Positions 1 to 9,519 of a stretch of 64,000 bases of DNA are shown piece by piece. A model generated the notes under the pieces. That model did no database searches. It saw nothing but the letters and a program-made list of their open reading frames with translations, and was not told the origin of the DNA. Source of the stretch: Bin80 sp965116685 (GTDB lineage Bacteria; Bacteroidota; Rhodothermia; Rhodothermales; Bin80); the NCBI GenBank assembly GCA_965116685.1, contig OZ220707.1:1860001-1924000 (forward strand), read 5' to 3'. Each line of letters begins with the position of its first letter. Within the stretch, counting starts at the first letter, position 1. The position numbers were made by a program, and so were the translations under genes.

Positions 1-588
1 TGATCGTGGAGGGAACCCCGGTGATCGCCACCGTTGGGGCCGCATCCCAGGTCGCCGTCGCTGTCTCATCAGTGGCCGGGCCCGTATTGAGGGTGGCATC
101 GGTGCCCGAATTCGCGTCCACCGTCACCACCACATCGGATCCGCTGGTTGGCGTGATCCCCAGCGTGTACTCGGTTGCGCTCACAACAGTAAAGGTGCCT
201 TTCGCACCAGAGGGGGCCACCGACACATCCGTCGCATCAAAGCCCGTCACCGCCTCCGACCAGATAAAGGTCGCGGTGAACGCCGTCGTGGAGTTGATCG
301 TGGAGGGAACCCCGGTGATCGTCACCGTTGGGGCCGCATCCCAGGTCGCCGTCGCTGTCTCATCAGTGGCCGGGCCCGTATTGAGGGTGGCATCGGTGCC
401 CGAATTCGCGTCCACCGTCACCACCACATCGGATCCGCTGGTTGGCGTGATCCCCAGCGTGTACTCGGTTGCGCTCACAGCAGTAAAGGTGCCTTTCGCA
501 CCAGAGGGGGCCACCGACACATCCGTCGCATCAAAGCCCGTCACCGCCTCCGACCAGATAAAGGTCGCGGTGAACGCCGTCGTGGAGT
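1..588. repeat. Two nearly identical 294-bp tandem repeats
   Basis: Bases 1-294 and 295-588 are the same 98-codon Ig unit and differ at only about two positions (GCC/GTC near 27/321 and CAACAG/CAGCAG near 187/481). The next unit, from 589, starts the same way but diverges after about 60 bases. The repeats belong to the minus-strand Ig-repeat gene and probably continue beyond the left edge. Such identity points to recent duplication or gene conversion. Confidence 0.95.
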
Positions 589-2992
589 TGATCGTGGAGG
601 GAACCCCGGTGATCGCCACCGTTGGGGCCGCATCCCAGGTCGCCGTCGCTGCCACATCAGAGGATGGGCCCATATTGGAAGAGGCAGCGGTAGCCGAACT
701 CGCCTTCACCTTCACCTCCACATCGCCATTGGTGCCAGTCTGAGGGCCAGTTGGCGTGATCTTCAGCGTGTACAGACTTGCGTCCGAGGGATTTGGAGTA
801 AAGGTGCCTTTCGTGCCATTGGTGACCCTCACATCGTTCTTCTTAAAGCCCGTCACAGGCTCCGTCCATGTAAAGGTTGCGGTGAACGCCGTCGTGGAGT
901 TGATCGTGGAGGGAACCCCGGTAATCTTCACCGTTGGGGTCGCATTCCAGATAGCCGTTTTGGAGACCGCAGTGGTCGGTCCGGGATTGAGACCATCCGT
1001 TGCAGCGTCCTTATTCACCCTCACCACCACATTGCCATTGGTGCCAGTCTGAGGTCCGTCTGGCGTGATCAGAAGACTGAATGTGGTAAAATTTGATCCA
1101 GATAAAGTACCTTTCGTGCCACCGGTAACCTCCACATCCTCACTCACAAATTGAAACACCGGTTCAGAAAACGCAAACGTCGCCGTGAACGCCGTCGTTG
1201 AGTTGATCTCATCTGGCACCCCGATCGTCACCGTTGGGGCGTCCGCATCCCAAACTGCCCTCGCTTTCACATTAGAGGCCGGACCGGTATTAATGCCATC
1301 ACTAAGAGCGTGCGCATCTATTGCCACCACCACATCCTGACCGCCCAATGGCGTTAACCTCCATGTGCGCGTGATTCCATGTGAAGAAGTCCTGCTATGG
1401 GAGGAGGTGCCACCAAATCTCACATTAGCGTAAGCCCCATCCCCATCCAACGCCTCGCTGAACTTAATGGTTACATCAAACGGTGTCCTTGAGTTGATCT
1501 TTACTGGAACTCCGGTGACGCCTACCACCTTTGGGGGCACATCATCCCATTTCACCGTCTCGGTCACCGCAGAGCTCGGGCCTGGATTGTCGTCACTATC
1601 CTTCACAGAATTCGCCTTCACCGTCACCTCCACATCTTCGTTGCCGTTTGGCGTGATCTCCAACGTATACGTGTCATCATCCACGCGAGTCAAACTTCCC
1701 AACACATCGTGCCCGGTCACCGTCACATCGCTAATCGCAAAATCCTGCACATCCTCGTCGAATTCAAACGTCGCCGTGAACAGAGCCGTTGAGTTGATCC
1801 TGCTGCTGGGAAACACAATGTTCACAACTGGGCTTGCATCCCAACGCGCAGTGGCGGTGACGGGAGCTGTCGGGCCATCGTTTGTACCGTCCGAGGCAGC
1901 ATTCTTCTTCACCTTCACCACCACATTGGCGGCGCCGTCTGGCATGATCTCCAGCGTGTACACGGTTGCACTCACAACATTCCATGTGCCTTTCGTGCCC
2001 CCGTCCACCCTCACATCGTTCTTTTTAAAGCCCGTCACATCCTCTAACCATGTAAATTTTGCCGTGAACGGAGTCAGGGTTTTGATCGTCGCGGGGACAT
2101 CGCTGATCGTCACCGTTGGGGCGCCCGCATCCCAAACCGCCGTCTTGAACACATCAGCCGGGCCCGTATTGCCGTCATTATCCGTCACAGTGCCCGCCGT
2201 CACCGTCACATCGCCATTGGTGGGAGGGATTGCGTCAGGGTCAGGACCGTTTGGCGTAATCTCCAGCGTATATGTAAGATCTCCACTAACACCCGTAAAA
2301 TCTCTGAGTCTGGCAGTGCTACGACCACGTACTGTATTGATTTTCAATCCCTCAACTGCTTCAAGTGTATGCCTCCCCCCCCCCATTTTTGCGTCTGAAC
2401 TACTCCAGACCTCGTCCCTCTCAGACAGGAGTATCTCTGAGTCCTCCATCACCTCACCACGACTATCTGAGTTTACGAAGAGACTTGTCCCACCCGACTT
2501 AACCACAGGTTTTGGGACGAATACTAAACGATGCCGATCCCCAACCTCCACGACCACATCATCAAACTTGCTTCCATCACCCCCGTCCGCTTTAAAGGCG
2601 CGTTCTTCGTCAAGGATCACCTGCGTCCCAGTATAATGGGTCGTACAGTTATTGTTGCCTGGATCCCTTACTGCAACATCAGCATCCCATCCTCCGAATT
2701 TGTTCTCTCTGAAGACTATGTGGTTTGAATGAGAAACTCCAGAATCAGAACAGACGATTGCTTTCTGTTCACCGTTATCGTCATGGTTCAATCCCCCGCC
2801 CTCCAGTCCAGTTGAAATAACCCCAGGGGCAGACCCCAATTTTATATCAAAAAAATCAGGGTTCAATTTCTCTTCCGTTGTCGTATATCCTGAATATCTG
2901 AATCCATGGTCATTGACCCCGTACGACTGCGAGTAAAGGACTGTCGGACACAGTAGTCTAGGTAGAACCATTGCTACGATCAGGATATGCAT
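1..2992 (-). CDS. Large secreted protein of tandem bacterial Ig-like domains (C-terminus beyond window)
   Basis: One uninterrupted minus-strand frame enters at about 2992 and leaves the window at position 1, giving about 997 codons. After a hydrophobic N-terminus ending near LYSQS and a unique region of about 290 residues come eight Ig-like units. Each ends in a WDA-type motif; the Trp codons lie at 2132, 1841, 1547, 1250, 947, 635, 341 and 47. The unit consensus contains GVPSTINSTTAFTATF, SEAVTGF, DVSV and YTLGITP, as in bacterial Ig-like (Big_12-type) domains. Such arrays are usually stalks of surface adhesins or exported proteins; function here is inference. The start is uncertain: ATGs at 2992 and 2971 are in frame, and the frame stays open to 3113, but sequence above about 2972 belongs to an ISL3 relic on the other strand. 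The native N-terminus may therefore have been replaced by that junction. Confidence 0.85.
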   Translation of the reverse strand, partial: MHILIVAMVLPRLLCPTVLYSQSYGVNDHGFRYSGYTTTEEKLNPDFFDIKLGSAPGVISTGLEGGGLNHDDNGEQKAIVCSDSGVSHSNHIVFRENKFGGWDADVAVRDPGNNNCTTHYTGTQVILDEERAFKADGGDGSKFDDVVVEVGDRHRLVFVPKPVVKSGGTSLFVNSDSRGEVMEDSEILLSERDEVWSSSDAKMGGGRHTLEAVEGLKINTVRGRSTARLRDFTGVSGDLTYTLEITPNGPDPDAIPPTNGDVTVTAGTVTDNDGNTGPADVFKTAVWDAGAPTVTISDVPATIKTLTPFTAKFTWLEDVTGFKKNDVRVDGGTKGTWNVVSATVYTLEIMPDGAANVVVKVKKNAASDGTNDGPTAPVTATARWDASPVVNIVFPSSRINSTALFTATFEFDEDVQDFAISDVTVTGHDVLGSLTRVDDDTYTLEITPNGNEDVEVTVKANSVKDSDDNPGPSSAVTETVKWDDVPPKVVGVTGVPVKINSRTPFDVTIKFSEALDGDGAYANVRFGGTSSHSRTSSHGITRTWRLTPLGGQDVVVAIDAHALSDGINTGPASNVKARAVWDADAPTVTIGVPDEINSTTAFTATFAFSEPVFQFVSEDVEVTGGTKGTLSGSNFTTFSLLITPDGPQTGTNGNVVVRVNKDAATDGLNPGPTTAVSKTAIWNATPTVKITGVPSTINSTTAFTATFTWTEPVTGFKKNDVRVTNGTKGTFTPNPSDASLYTLKITPTGPQTGTNGDVEVKVKASSATAASSNMGPSSDVAATATWDAAPTVAITGVPSTINSTTAFTATFIWSEAVTGFDATDVSVAPSGAKGTFTAVSATEYTLGITPTSGSDVVVTVDANSGTDATLNTGPATDETATATWDAAPTVTITGVPSTINSTTAFTATFIWSEAVTGFDATDVSVAPSGAKGTFTVVSATEYTLGITPTSGSDVVVTVDANSGTDATLNTGPATDETATATWDAAPTVAITGVPSTI

Positions 2993-3084
2993 CGCAGTGT
3001 ATCCCGTGGAGAAGAGCGACGATCGCTGGACGGGATTGCGCATTTGAGTGTGGATGAGAAGGCGTTTCAGCTCGGGCATATGTA

Positions 3085-5081
3085 GTGTCTGTCCGAGAAT
3101 ACCATCGCATCTCTAAAATGTGCCTTTATGCCCTCCTGTGTCTGGATTTTGTCGCAATTCTCTCCATTTTTTTCTCGCCGATTTTTTTAATTCCTCTCGG
3201 GGGCGGGTGATTTTCAGGAAAATCCACAATCCCTGAAAAACCTGTATTGGAAGCATCCCAAGGCGGTTTTTACTCTGAATTTATTCTTCAGATTTGTCGA
3301 TCCATGCCTGGATCATGGGAGTATAAGTGGAACCGGGCCGTTCATCTTCAACTTTTTTTTGCGATGCGAAAAGCGTATGACTTTCAATTATCAATGGATT
3401 GCATCTCCATGGAGGAGATCCAGCTTGATCCAAGAAGCCGGGATGTGATTCAAGTATTTCTGTATGGGCTCCGACAAATTTTTCTGGACCTCCCGACCCG
3501 ATTGAAGTTGATGGATCTTTTGGAGAGGTATAAACCGGGAACCCGTAAGAATTGTGGGCGCCCCGGAATGGACGTGTGGAATATCTTGGTTTTGGCCGGC
3601 CTGAAGCAGGCGCTGCATTGCAACTATGATCTTTTGACCGCTTTGGCGAACCATATGGATATTGTGCGGCAGATGCTGGGGCATGGAGCGGACGATCGGA
3701 CCCGCTACACTCGTTCCGCCATTCATGATAACGTATCGGCACTGTCCCCCGAATTGCTGGTGCAGGTCAATTGTTTGGTGGTCAAACTTGGGCACCGAAT
3801 GGTCGGCAAACCCGAGGGCGAGACGCTCAAATGTCGGTGCGACTCGAAACCGGTGAAGACCAATGTTCGCTTTCCGACCGATCTGCTCTTGCTCTGGGAC
3901 TCGGTACGTTGTCTGATTCGTGTCAGTGCGAAGGTGGGCAAATCATTTGGGATGGATGGTTGGCTGCAACACCAAAGTCTGAGCAATAAGGTCTACCGGG
4001 AATATAGGGCAGCTCGGAAGGGTCAGCGGCGTGACTACAAACTCAAGAACGTTCGCAGATATCTGCGCAGCAGTCGTGCGATGGTCAAAAAATCTCTTGA
4101 CCTTCTGGAGCAGATCAATGCACTGGAGCAGGAGATTTTGGCCCGTTCCGGCCCCCGTTCCAATGCAGATCAAGCCACTTTGCAGGAAATTTTTGAGGCC
4201 AAACAGGAACTCTGTCTGTATCTGGACTACATTGCGCGATTTTCCGATCAGATCCAGCGCCGCATCTTTGAAGGAGAGCAGATTCCTACCCACGAGAAAA
4301 TCTATTCGATCTTCAAGCCGTTCACGCGATGGATCGTCAAGGGCAAGGCAGGAATCCTCTGCGAGTTGGGGGTCCCGGTCGCGGTGATTGAAGATGAGGA
4401 TCAATTTGTTTTAGGCTACGGGATTCTTTGGGAGGGAACCGACAAGGATATTGCGATTCCCCTGGTGAAGACCTTGGAGGCACAGTATCCAGGGATCTCC
4501 ATGACCTGCTCGTTTGACCGGGCGTTTTACAGTCCTGAGGTGCGTAAGCAGTTGGATGAAAAGCTGGAAGTTACGGCCATGCCGAAGAAAGGGGGGCGGA
4601 CCCAAGAGGAACAAGCACGTCAGAATGACCCGGCTTACCAGAACGCACGGAAGGGGCATGCCGGAGTAGAGTCCTGCATGAACCATCTCAACCATCGGGG
4701 CTTGTCACTGGTGCGTGAGACCAGCAGCGAAAGCTTCGAACGTGTGGTGGCAACCTCGGTATTGGCCGCGAACATCCACCGGTTGGGGACGCTAGTGCGA
4801 GATCAGGAACGAAAGCGTCTCAGACGTCTCCAGAAACAACGCAAGCGATTGCGGCGCGCGGCGTAGCCATCCCGCTTATCCGAGGAAGAACATCAAGTGG
4901 CTCGTACGGGCGGATGCGAGAGGTGTGTCCAGTAGATACGAAATACCTGTAATACAGAAAAATCCAGCACAAACAAGTGTCTCAAAAACGACCGCCCCAC
5001 CAATAATCAAACGGATTGAACCAAAATGAACCCCAATATCTCGGAACAGACCCGGAGCACAGGCATTTTCTGGACAGACAC
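3085..5081 (+). mobile_element. ISNCY-type insertion sequence, copy 1 (1997 bp)
   Basis: The left end GTGTCTGTCCGAGAAT and the right end ATTTTCTGGACAGACAC are imperfect inverted repeats. They are flanked by TATGTA (3079-3084) and TACGTA (5082-5087), a 6-bp target duplication with one change. The element lies inside an older ISL3 transposase gene. Size, end sequence and 6-bp duplication agree with the two other members of this family in the window. About 210 bp follow the transposase gene and hold nothing recognisable. Confidence 0.88.
3364..4866 (+). CDS. ISNCY-type transposase, copy 1
   Basis: A DDE-type transposase of about 500 residues, of the kind usually annotated as ISNCY family. Recognisable blocks are GRPGMDVWNILVLAGLKQAL near the N-terminus, LGHG, KCRCDSKPVKTNVRFPTD, FKPFTRWIVKGKAG, ELGVPVAVIEDEDQFVLGY, then CSFDRAFYSPE (probable catalytic Asp), GHAGVESCMNHL (probable catalytic Glu) and a basic C-terminus. 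I start at ATG 3364 (MRKAYDF) because it matches the start of copy 2; the frame is open upstream to a TTG at 3247. Copy 1 is clearly related to the 9756 and 38103 transposases but far from identical, so the three are separate arrivals. The frame is intact, so the element may be active. Confidence 0.9.
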   Translation: MRKAYDFQLSMDCISMEEIQLDPRSRDVIQVFLYGLRQIFLDLPTRLKLMDLLERYKPGTRKNCGRPGMDVWNILVLAGLKQALHCNYDLLTALANHMDIVRQMLGHGADDRTRYTRSAIHDNVSALSPELLVQVNCLVVKLGHRMVGKPEGETLKCRCDSKPVKTNVRFPTDLLLLWDSVRCLIRVSAKVGKSFGMDGWLQHQSLSNKVYREYRAARKGQRRDYKLKNVRRYLRSSRAMVKKSLDLLEQINALEQEILARSGPRSNADQATLQEIFEAKQELCLYLDYIARFSDQIQRRIFEGEQIPTHEKIYSIFKPFTRWIVKGKAGILCELGVPVAVIEDEDQFVLGYGILWEGTDKDIAIPLVKTLEAQYPGISMTCSFDRAFYSPEVRKQLDEKLEVTAMPKKGGRTQEEQARQNDPAYQNARKGHAGVESCMNHLNHRGLSLVRETSSESFERVVATSVLAANIHRLGTLVRDQERKRLRRLQKQRKRLRRAA

Positions 5082-5777
5082 TACGTATGCTACCATTGTC
5101 AGTGATACGAAGCGTGGTGTGGTGCTTGATGTCGGTGAAGGTCGGGACAAAGTTCGTGCAAAAGCGCTGTTAAACCGCCTTTGGGGGGATAAAAAGGCAC
5201 AAATAAAGACCCTCACCACCGATATGTGGAAGACCTACATCGCCCTGGCCAAGGAGGACCTCCCCGACGCAGAACTCATTCATGATCGTTTTCATTTGGT
5301 CAAATATCTCAATGAGGGGATTGATCAAGTACGTCGCAGAGAGGTGAAGCAACATGAGGAACTCAAACACAGTCGTTATGCGCTCTTGAAAAATGAACAG
5401 AATCGAACCCAAAAACAAGACGAGATTTTCAAAGTCATCCAGGAATCCAACTTGCAGGTCAGCGTTGCCTGGCGATTGCGAGAGGAATTCAAGGCGATCT
5501 TTGAATGCAGATCATTGTCCGATACAAAGCAGTACTTCCAACTTTGGTTTGAGAGTGTGAAAGAAGCAGCCGTGAAGGAGATCATGAAAGTGGCGGAGAT
5601 GTTTGAACGACATCTCACAGGCGTGTGTAATGCCCTTTGCCACGAACAATCCAACGCCAGAGCATGCAATGGGAAGATTCAGGAGGTCAAAACGATCGGC
5701 AGAGGATACAGAAAATTTGAAAACTTCCGATCGGCGATTCTTTTTTCTGCGGCGATTTAGACCTCCATCCATAACAT

Positions 5778-6604
5778 TCACGGTAGAACCATCTCCGGTT
5801 CACTAACCGGTCCTGCAAGAGAGCGGAGACGAACCCTGCTATTCACATGAGCGGCAACGTCACGTTCATTGGGCAGCGCTTCAACGTAGCTGGGAGAAGC
5901 GACCACGGTGACCGTTGAGGCATCCCTGTGATCAAAAACACCAGTTCATATTCACAGACATGAAATACGAGTCCCCCATCCGGCGTTGAGACCCCCACCG
6001 CCGGATTGAAACATTCGCGGTCCACGGCATCAGCTAGATCCGTGCGCTCCCACAGAACCTCCCCGGAGGATGCATCAACTTCTTGGGGAACATAACTGGG
6101 CTGGAATAATCCTTCGCTGAAATCGGCAGGCGTCGGCGTTACCAACTCAAAACCGAGCAAATGACCACCACGTAGTAGGGTCAACTGGAAACCGGATGGC
6201 ATACGTGTCTCCGACATGAGATTGCCATCCGGGCTGAACAAACTCAGTCGCCCTCCCCCGACCCCAAAGTCCAACGCCGCTACATGACCGGCCCGGCCAC
6301 GCTCAATCCCGGAGAGTGCCTCTAACTCCCCCGGCCCTCTACCCTTTCCCCCGAATACGGTGACGGTGCCCTCAACCCTGTCCATACAATGAATGCAAGC
6401 CTCATAGGAGTCGGTTACGCACACAATCTCTTCAGACAAGATTGCTATGTGGTTGGTGGTACTCATCGGAGCACCACTTGAGGCGAAGGGAGAAAATGCA
6501 ATGGTCTCCAGCACATCGGTCCCCTCCGATGCGCATCCGGTGACAGCCAATAGACAAAAAACGGCGGCCACCGGGGAACACAGCACCAAACCAATCTTCA
6601 ACAT
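5778..6604 (-). pseudogene. 6-bladed beta-propeller lipoprotein, frameshifted and 3'-truncated
   Basis: The start at 6604 gives MLKIGLVLCS and a lipobox LAVTGC, so the product would be an outer-membrane or periplasmic lipoprotein. The GGKGRGPGELEALSGIE motif is typical of 6-bladed beta-propeller proteins of Bacteroidota. The first frame runs into an unrelated tail after CEYELVF and stops at 5843. One base of shift at the A-run near 5934-5940 opens a tail with family character (DHRDASTVTVVASPSYVEA, LPNERDVAAHV). That frame then runs into the end of the ISL3 relic at about 5790 and stops at 5778. About a quarter of the usual length is missing. The frameshift could be a sequencing error; the truncation is structural. 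Confidence 0.75.
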
Positions 6605-6905
6605 GATCGTCTCTCTGAACATAGTAAGGAATGAAAGAAACCTTGTGATTCCTTTTTTTGCGATTCATGTGGAGGCTTGATGAATTTGGGGACCCACGCA
6701 AATATGAAAGCATCAATGGCGTAGTTCCAAAGGCCCCGTCATGAAGTCCAAGAGCAATTACAGTCTTTATTTGCAACTCGGCGAGTACTTTCAGCACATC
6801 TTGTTGTTTCTTTTTGTTACTTTAAGGGCATAACTCCTTAACTTGGACCTTTAACCAGAACGGTTCTAATAGAGCCTGCATGATTCCTATCGCCTTCTAT
6901 CAACG
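6605..6905. other. Intergenic region before the TonB receptor
   Basis: About 300 bp between the divergent beta-propeller relic and the receptor gene. It is A/T-rich with scattered T-runs and presumably carries promoters for both. I see no riboswitch, tRNA or convincing ORF. Confidence 0.5.
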
Positions 6906-9512
6906 ATGAAACAGATTCTCTCACTCATTCACGCGGTCACGAAAATCAGGATCGGCCTCTTTGTACTTTTGTTGGTTTCGCTGCTTCACCAGGAAGCTAG
7001 TGCACAAATCTCGGTTATGGGAACGGTGGTGTCAGATGACACTGGTGAACCGTTGGCAGGTGTCTCGGTTGTGATTGATGGCGCGTTTATCGGTACCACT
7101 ACGGACCAAGAGGGGAAGTACACGATCAATCTACGATCCCAGAACGACGTACTGATTTTTTCTTTTGTGGGCTTTCGGACGCAACTTCATACGGTGACTC
7201 CAGGCGTTACACTGATTGATGTTCGCCTGCAACTTGATGTGGTCAGGATGGAGGAAATCAGCATTGTCGCCGAAGAACCTAAGACCTTTGCGAGCAATGT
7301 GGTTGCTGCTCCGATGATACGTCAGCAGTCTCCAATTACCAGCGTGACATCGGTCATAGACAACCTTCCTGGCGTATCCGCTCAGGAAGGCGATGCATAC
7401 GGTATGGATGACTGGTCAAGCAACATCGCCATGCGAGGTTTTCAAGTCACTATCAATGAAGTACAAATTGGAACCACGATTGATGGGTTCTCGAATGGCA
7501 CATCTGATTATTGGAGTGGTGCGAAGGCGAATCGGTTTGTTGACGTTACCAATCTGGGCGGCATTGAGGTGTCGCAAGGAACCGCCGACATCGCCTCCCA
7601 GTCGGTGGAGGCACTGGGCGGAACATTCAACTATATCACGGACGATCCCGCGCCAGAGCGACGTTACACTGTATCGGCCACGGTTGGCGAGCATGATGCA
7701 AAACGGGTCGCCATGCGTATTGACACCGGGCCACTGTTTGGGGAAAAGGCATATGCCTGGGTGACGGCACTTCGCCAGCAGGGCACCGATTGGATTCAGG
7801 GTGCCGCGCAAAATGAGCGCGAGCACCTTGCTGCAAAACTCACCTCAACACTTGGGCCTCTTGATCTCACTAGCTATTTTTCGTACGATCAGATTAATGA
7901 AGATGTCTATCAGAGGCTTTACAGTGACGCTAATTTCAGGGCAAACCCACGGTGGGACCGCCTGATTGATGACTGGCCTGGCGTGCCATATCTAAACCAA
8001 TTCTACAGACGGGGCTGGACGACATTGCGCAACAATACCTTCGGTTACGTCAAAGCCGACTGGACGGCTGGCGCGGGCATCTCAATCACCACGGGAGCCT
8101 ACTTTCATCGGAATAGAGGCCGAGGAGACTGGCTTCCCCCGTACATTGTTGACATTTCTGACGATCAAGGTGGACCGGAGTCGGAACTGCAGGGTGGGGA
8201 CCCTGTCCGTGGCGGACAGCAAATCGGGTTGATACACTTTGTTGATCGGAACGGAACGGCTGTCTTGCCCGAGCCTGGGTGTACATCATCCTATATTTTC
8301 CATTATTATGGAGCAAGTGGACCGGAGGTTGACCCTGCCTGCCATCCGGGAGCGACGGCCGTTCAGTCATATCGCCATAGCCACTACGGAAAGGATCGTG
8401 TCGGTATCACGGTTGACGAAGAATGGTTCACCTTGATTGGTGCGGCTGGCAGTTCGCTGCGCGCCGGAATTTGGTACGAAAATTCACGTCGCCTTCTCGG
8501 TCGGGACTGGCACCGTATACTGGACCCTTCCCTCAACGAAATGTGGGATGAGGAGGCTTATTGGCACCAGTATGACTGGGAGTTCCCACAGCACGTATTC
8601 AGATGGTATCTTGAAGAGACTCTTTATGCGGGCCCGTTCACTGCGAGAGCCGGTGTCAGACAGTTTCTCGTTGAAATATCGCGTACAGACTTGTTCAATG
8701 TGGATCCAGATTTGACCGCAGAGTCCAACTCGGATCTGCTCTTCTCCGGCGGTGTTACATACGAATCGCCGATCGAAGGCTTGCGTCTATTTGCCGGCTA
8801 TTCCGAGAATTTCCGGGCATTCAGTTCGGCCCTCTTGGAAGTGCCCGGTCGGAGCCTTGATGCGCTTGAACCGGAAACCTCTTCAAATATTGACGTAGGG
8901 GTGCAATTTTCGGGTGATCGGATTGCTTTGAGCGGCACTTGGTATGCTGTGGATTTCCAGAATCGCATTGTATTTCTCGGCCCGTCAACCACAGCTGGAC
9001 CGAATTACCTCATTCCGGGCGGGGGGGCATACTTCAACGCAGGCGGTTTGGATACGCGTGGGTTTGAGCTCTCGGCCACGGTGCAACTACCACGTAAAGT
9101 GTCCCTCTATTCTGCCTATACACGTAACAACTCGGAATATATTGGTAGCGGAGATGCTGCTGTGGATGCGAGCCAAGGGACTTTACCCGGTACTGACGTT
9201 ACGGGCGTGCCTGATCAGCTTTGGGTTGTTTCCATTGATCGATCCGGTCCGCTAAGTACCGGGCTATCCGCAAAGTATACGGCTTCGCGTCGTGTAAGCC
9301 TGACGGCTGACTGGTACTCGGATGCCTATTGGATCGTGGATGCCTACATCAGTTTATCAGGAGAATCCCTCGGCCGTTTGTTTCGGTCAACGGAATTCTC
9401 GCTGGTTGCAAACAATCTGTTCGACGAAACCTATCTATCCGCCATTACTGAGAATGCCGCCTGGCTTGGGGCGGCGCGAACAGTCTCAATGACGACTACG
9501 ATCACGTTCTAG
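6906..9512 (+). CDS. TonB-dependent outer-membrane receptor
   Basis: The 868-residue protein has a signal peptide (about residues 1-34, ending EASAQ) and a CarboxypepD-regulatory-like beta-sandwich (GTVVSDDTGEPLAGVSV to about 115). A plug domain follows (SVIDNLPGVSAQEGD, ASQSVEALGGTFNY), then a long 22-strand-type barrel ending in Phe (MTTTITF). It would import a large or scarce solute across the outer membrane using TonB energy. Barrel segments such as PETSSNIDVGVQFSG and LVANNLFDETYL are typical of siderophore-type receptors, but the substrate cannot be read from sequence. It stands alone; the neighbouring beta-propeller relic is divergent. An ISNCY element was inserted one base after its stop codon, leaving the coding sequence intact. 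Confidence 0.92.
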   Translation: MKQILSLIHAVTKIRIGLFVLLLVSLLHQEASAQISVMGTVVSDDTGEPLAGVSVVIDGAFIGTTTDQEGKYTINLRSQNDVLIFSFVGFRTQLHTVTPGVTLIDVRLQLDVVRMEEISIVAEEPKTFASNVVAAPMIRQQSPITSVTSVIDNLPGVSAQEGDAYGMDDWSSNIAMRGFQVTINEVQIGTTIDGFSNGTSDYWSGAKANRFVDVTNLGGIEVSQGTADIASQSVEALGGTFNYITDDPAPERRYTVSATVGEHDAKRVAMRIDTGPLFGEKAYAWVTALRQQGTDWIQGAAQNEREHLAAKLTSTLGPLDLTSYFSYDQINEDVYQRLYSDANFRANPRWDRLIDDWPGVPYLNQFYRRGWTTLRNNTFGYVKADWTAGAGISITTGAYFHRNRGRGDWLPPYIVDISDDQGGPESELQGGDPVRGGQQIGLIHFVDRNGTAVLPEPGCTSSYIFHYYGASGPEVDPACHPGATAVQSYRHSHYGKDRVGITVDEEWFTLIGAAGSSLRAGIWYENSRRLLGRDWHRILDPSLNEMWDEEAYWHQYDWEFPQHVFRWYLEETLYAGPFTARAGVRQFLVEISRTDLFNVDPDLTAESNSDLLFSGGVTYESPIEGLRLFAGYSENFRAFSSALLEVPGRSLDALEPETSSNIDVGVQFSGDRIALSGTWYAVDFQNRIVFLGPSTTAGPNYLIPGGGAYFNAGGLDTRGFELSATVQLPRKVSLYSAYTRNNSEYIGSGDAAVDASQGTLPGTDVTGVPDQLWVVSIDRSGPLSTGLSAKYTASRRVSLTADWYSDAYWIVDAYISLSGESLGRLFRSTEFSLVANNLFDETYLSAITENAAWLGAARTVSMTTTITF

Positions 9513-9519
9513 CCAACTA

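Larger units (their letters stand above)
2973..5790 (+). pseudogene. ISL3-family transposase relic, 5'-truncated and split by an ISNCY element
   Basis: The plus strand before 3085 encodes YDQDMHRSVSRGEERRSL and VDEKAFQLGHM, which aligns with the middle of the intact ISL3 transposase in this window (IMERAVNRG, CVDETSYKKGHNY). After 5081 the same protein continues as YATIVSDTKRGVV, then TTDMWKTYIAL, HDRFHLVKYLNEGIDQVRR and a C-terminal KTIGRGYRKFENFRSAILF, ending at 5760. Removing 3085-5081 plus one target duplication joins GHM-Y-ATIVSD in frame. The N-terminal zinc-finger and HTH part is missing. The right IS end is probably CACGGTAGAACC at 5779-5790. The element is dead. Its left boundary abuts the Ig-repeat gene and its right boundary cuts the beta-propeller gene. 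Confidence 0.85.

Noticed and set aside
1..2300. Regularly spaced repeats as a CRISPR array
   Set aside because: The period is about 294 bp with no unique short spacers; the repeats are protein domains.
6..2636. Long plus-strand ORFs (245, 98 and 389 aa) rich in Val/Thr/Ser
   Set aside because: They are mirror frames of the minus-strand Ig-repeat gene, whose frame is continuous through all their stops and has recognisable domains.
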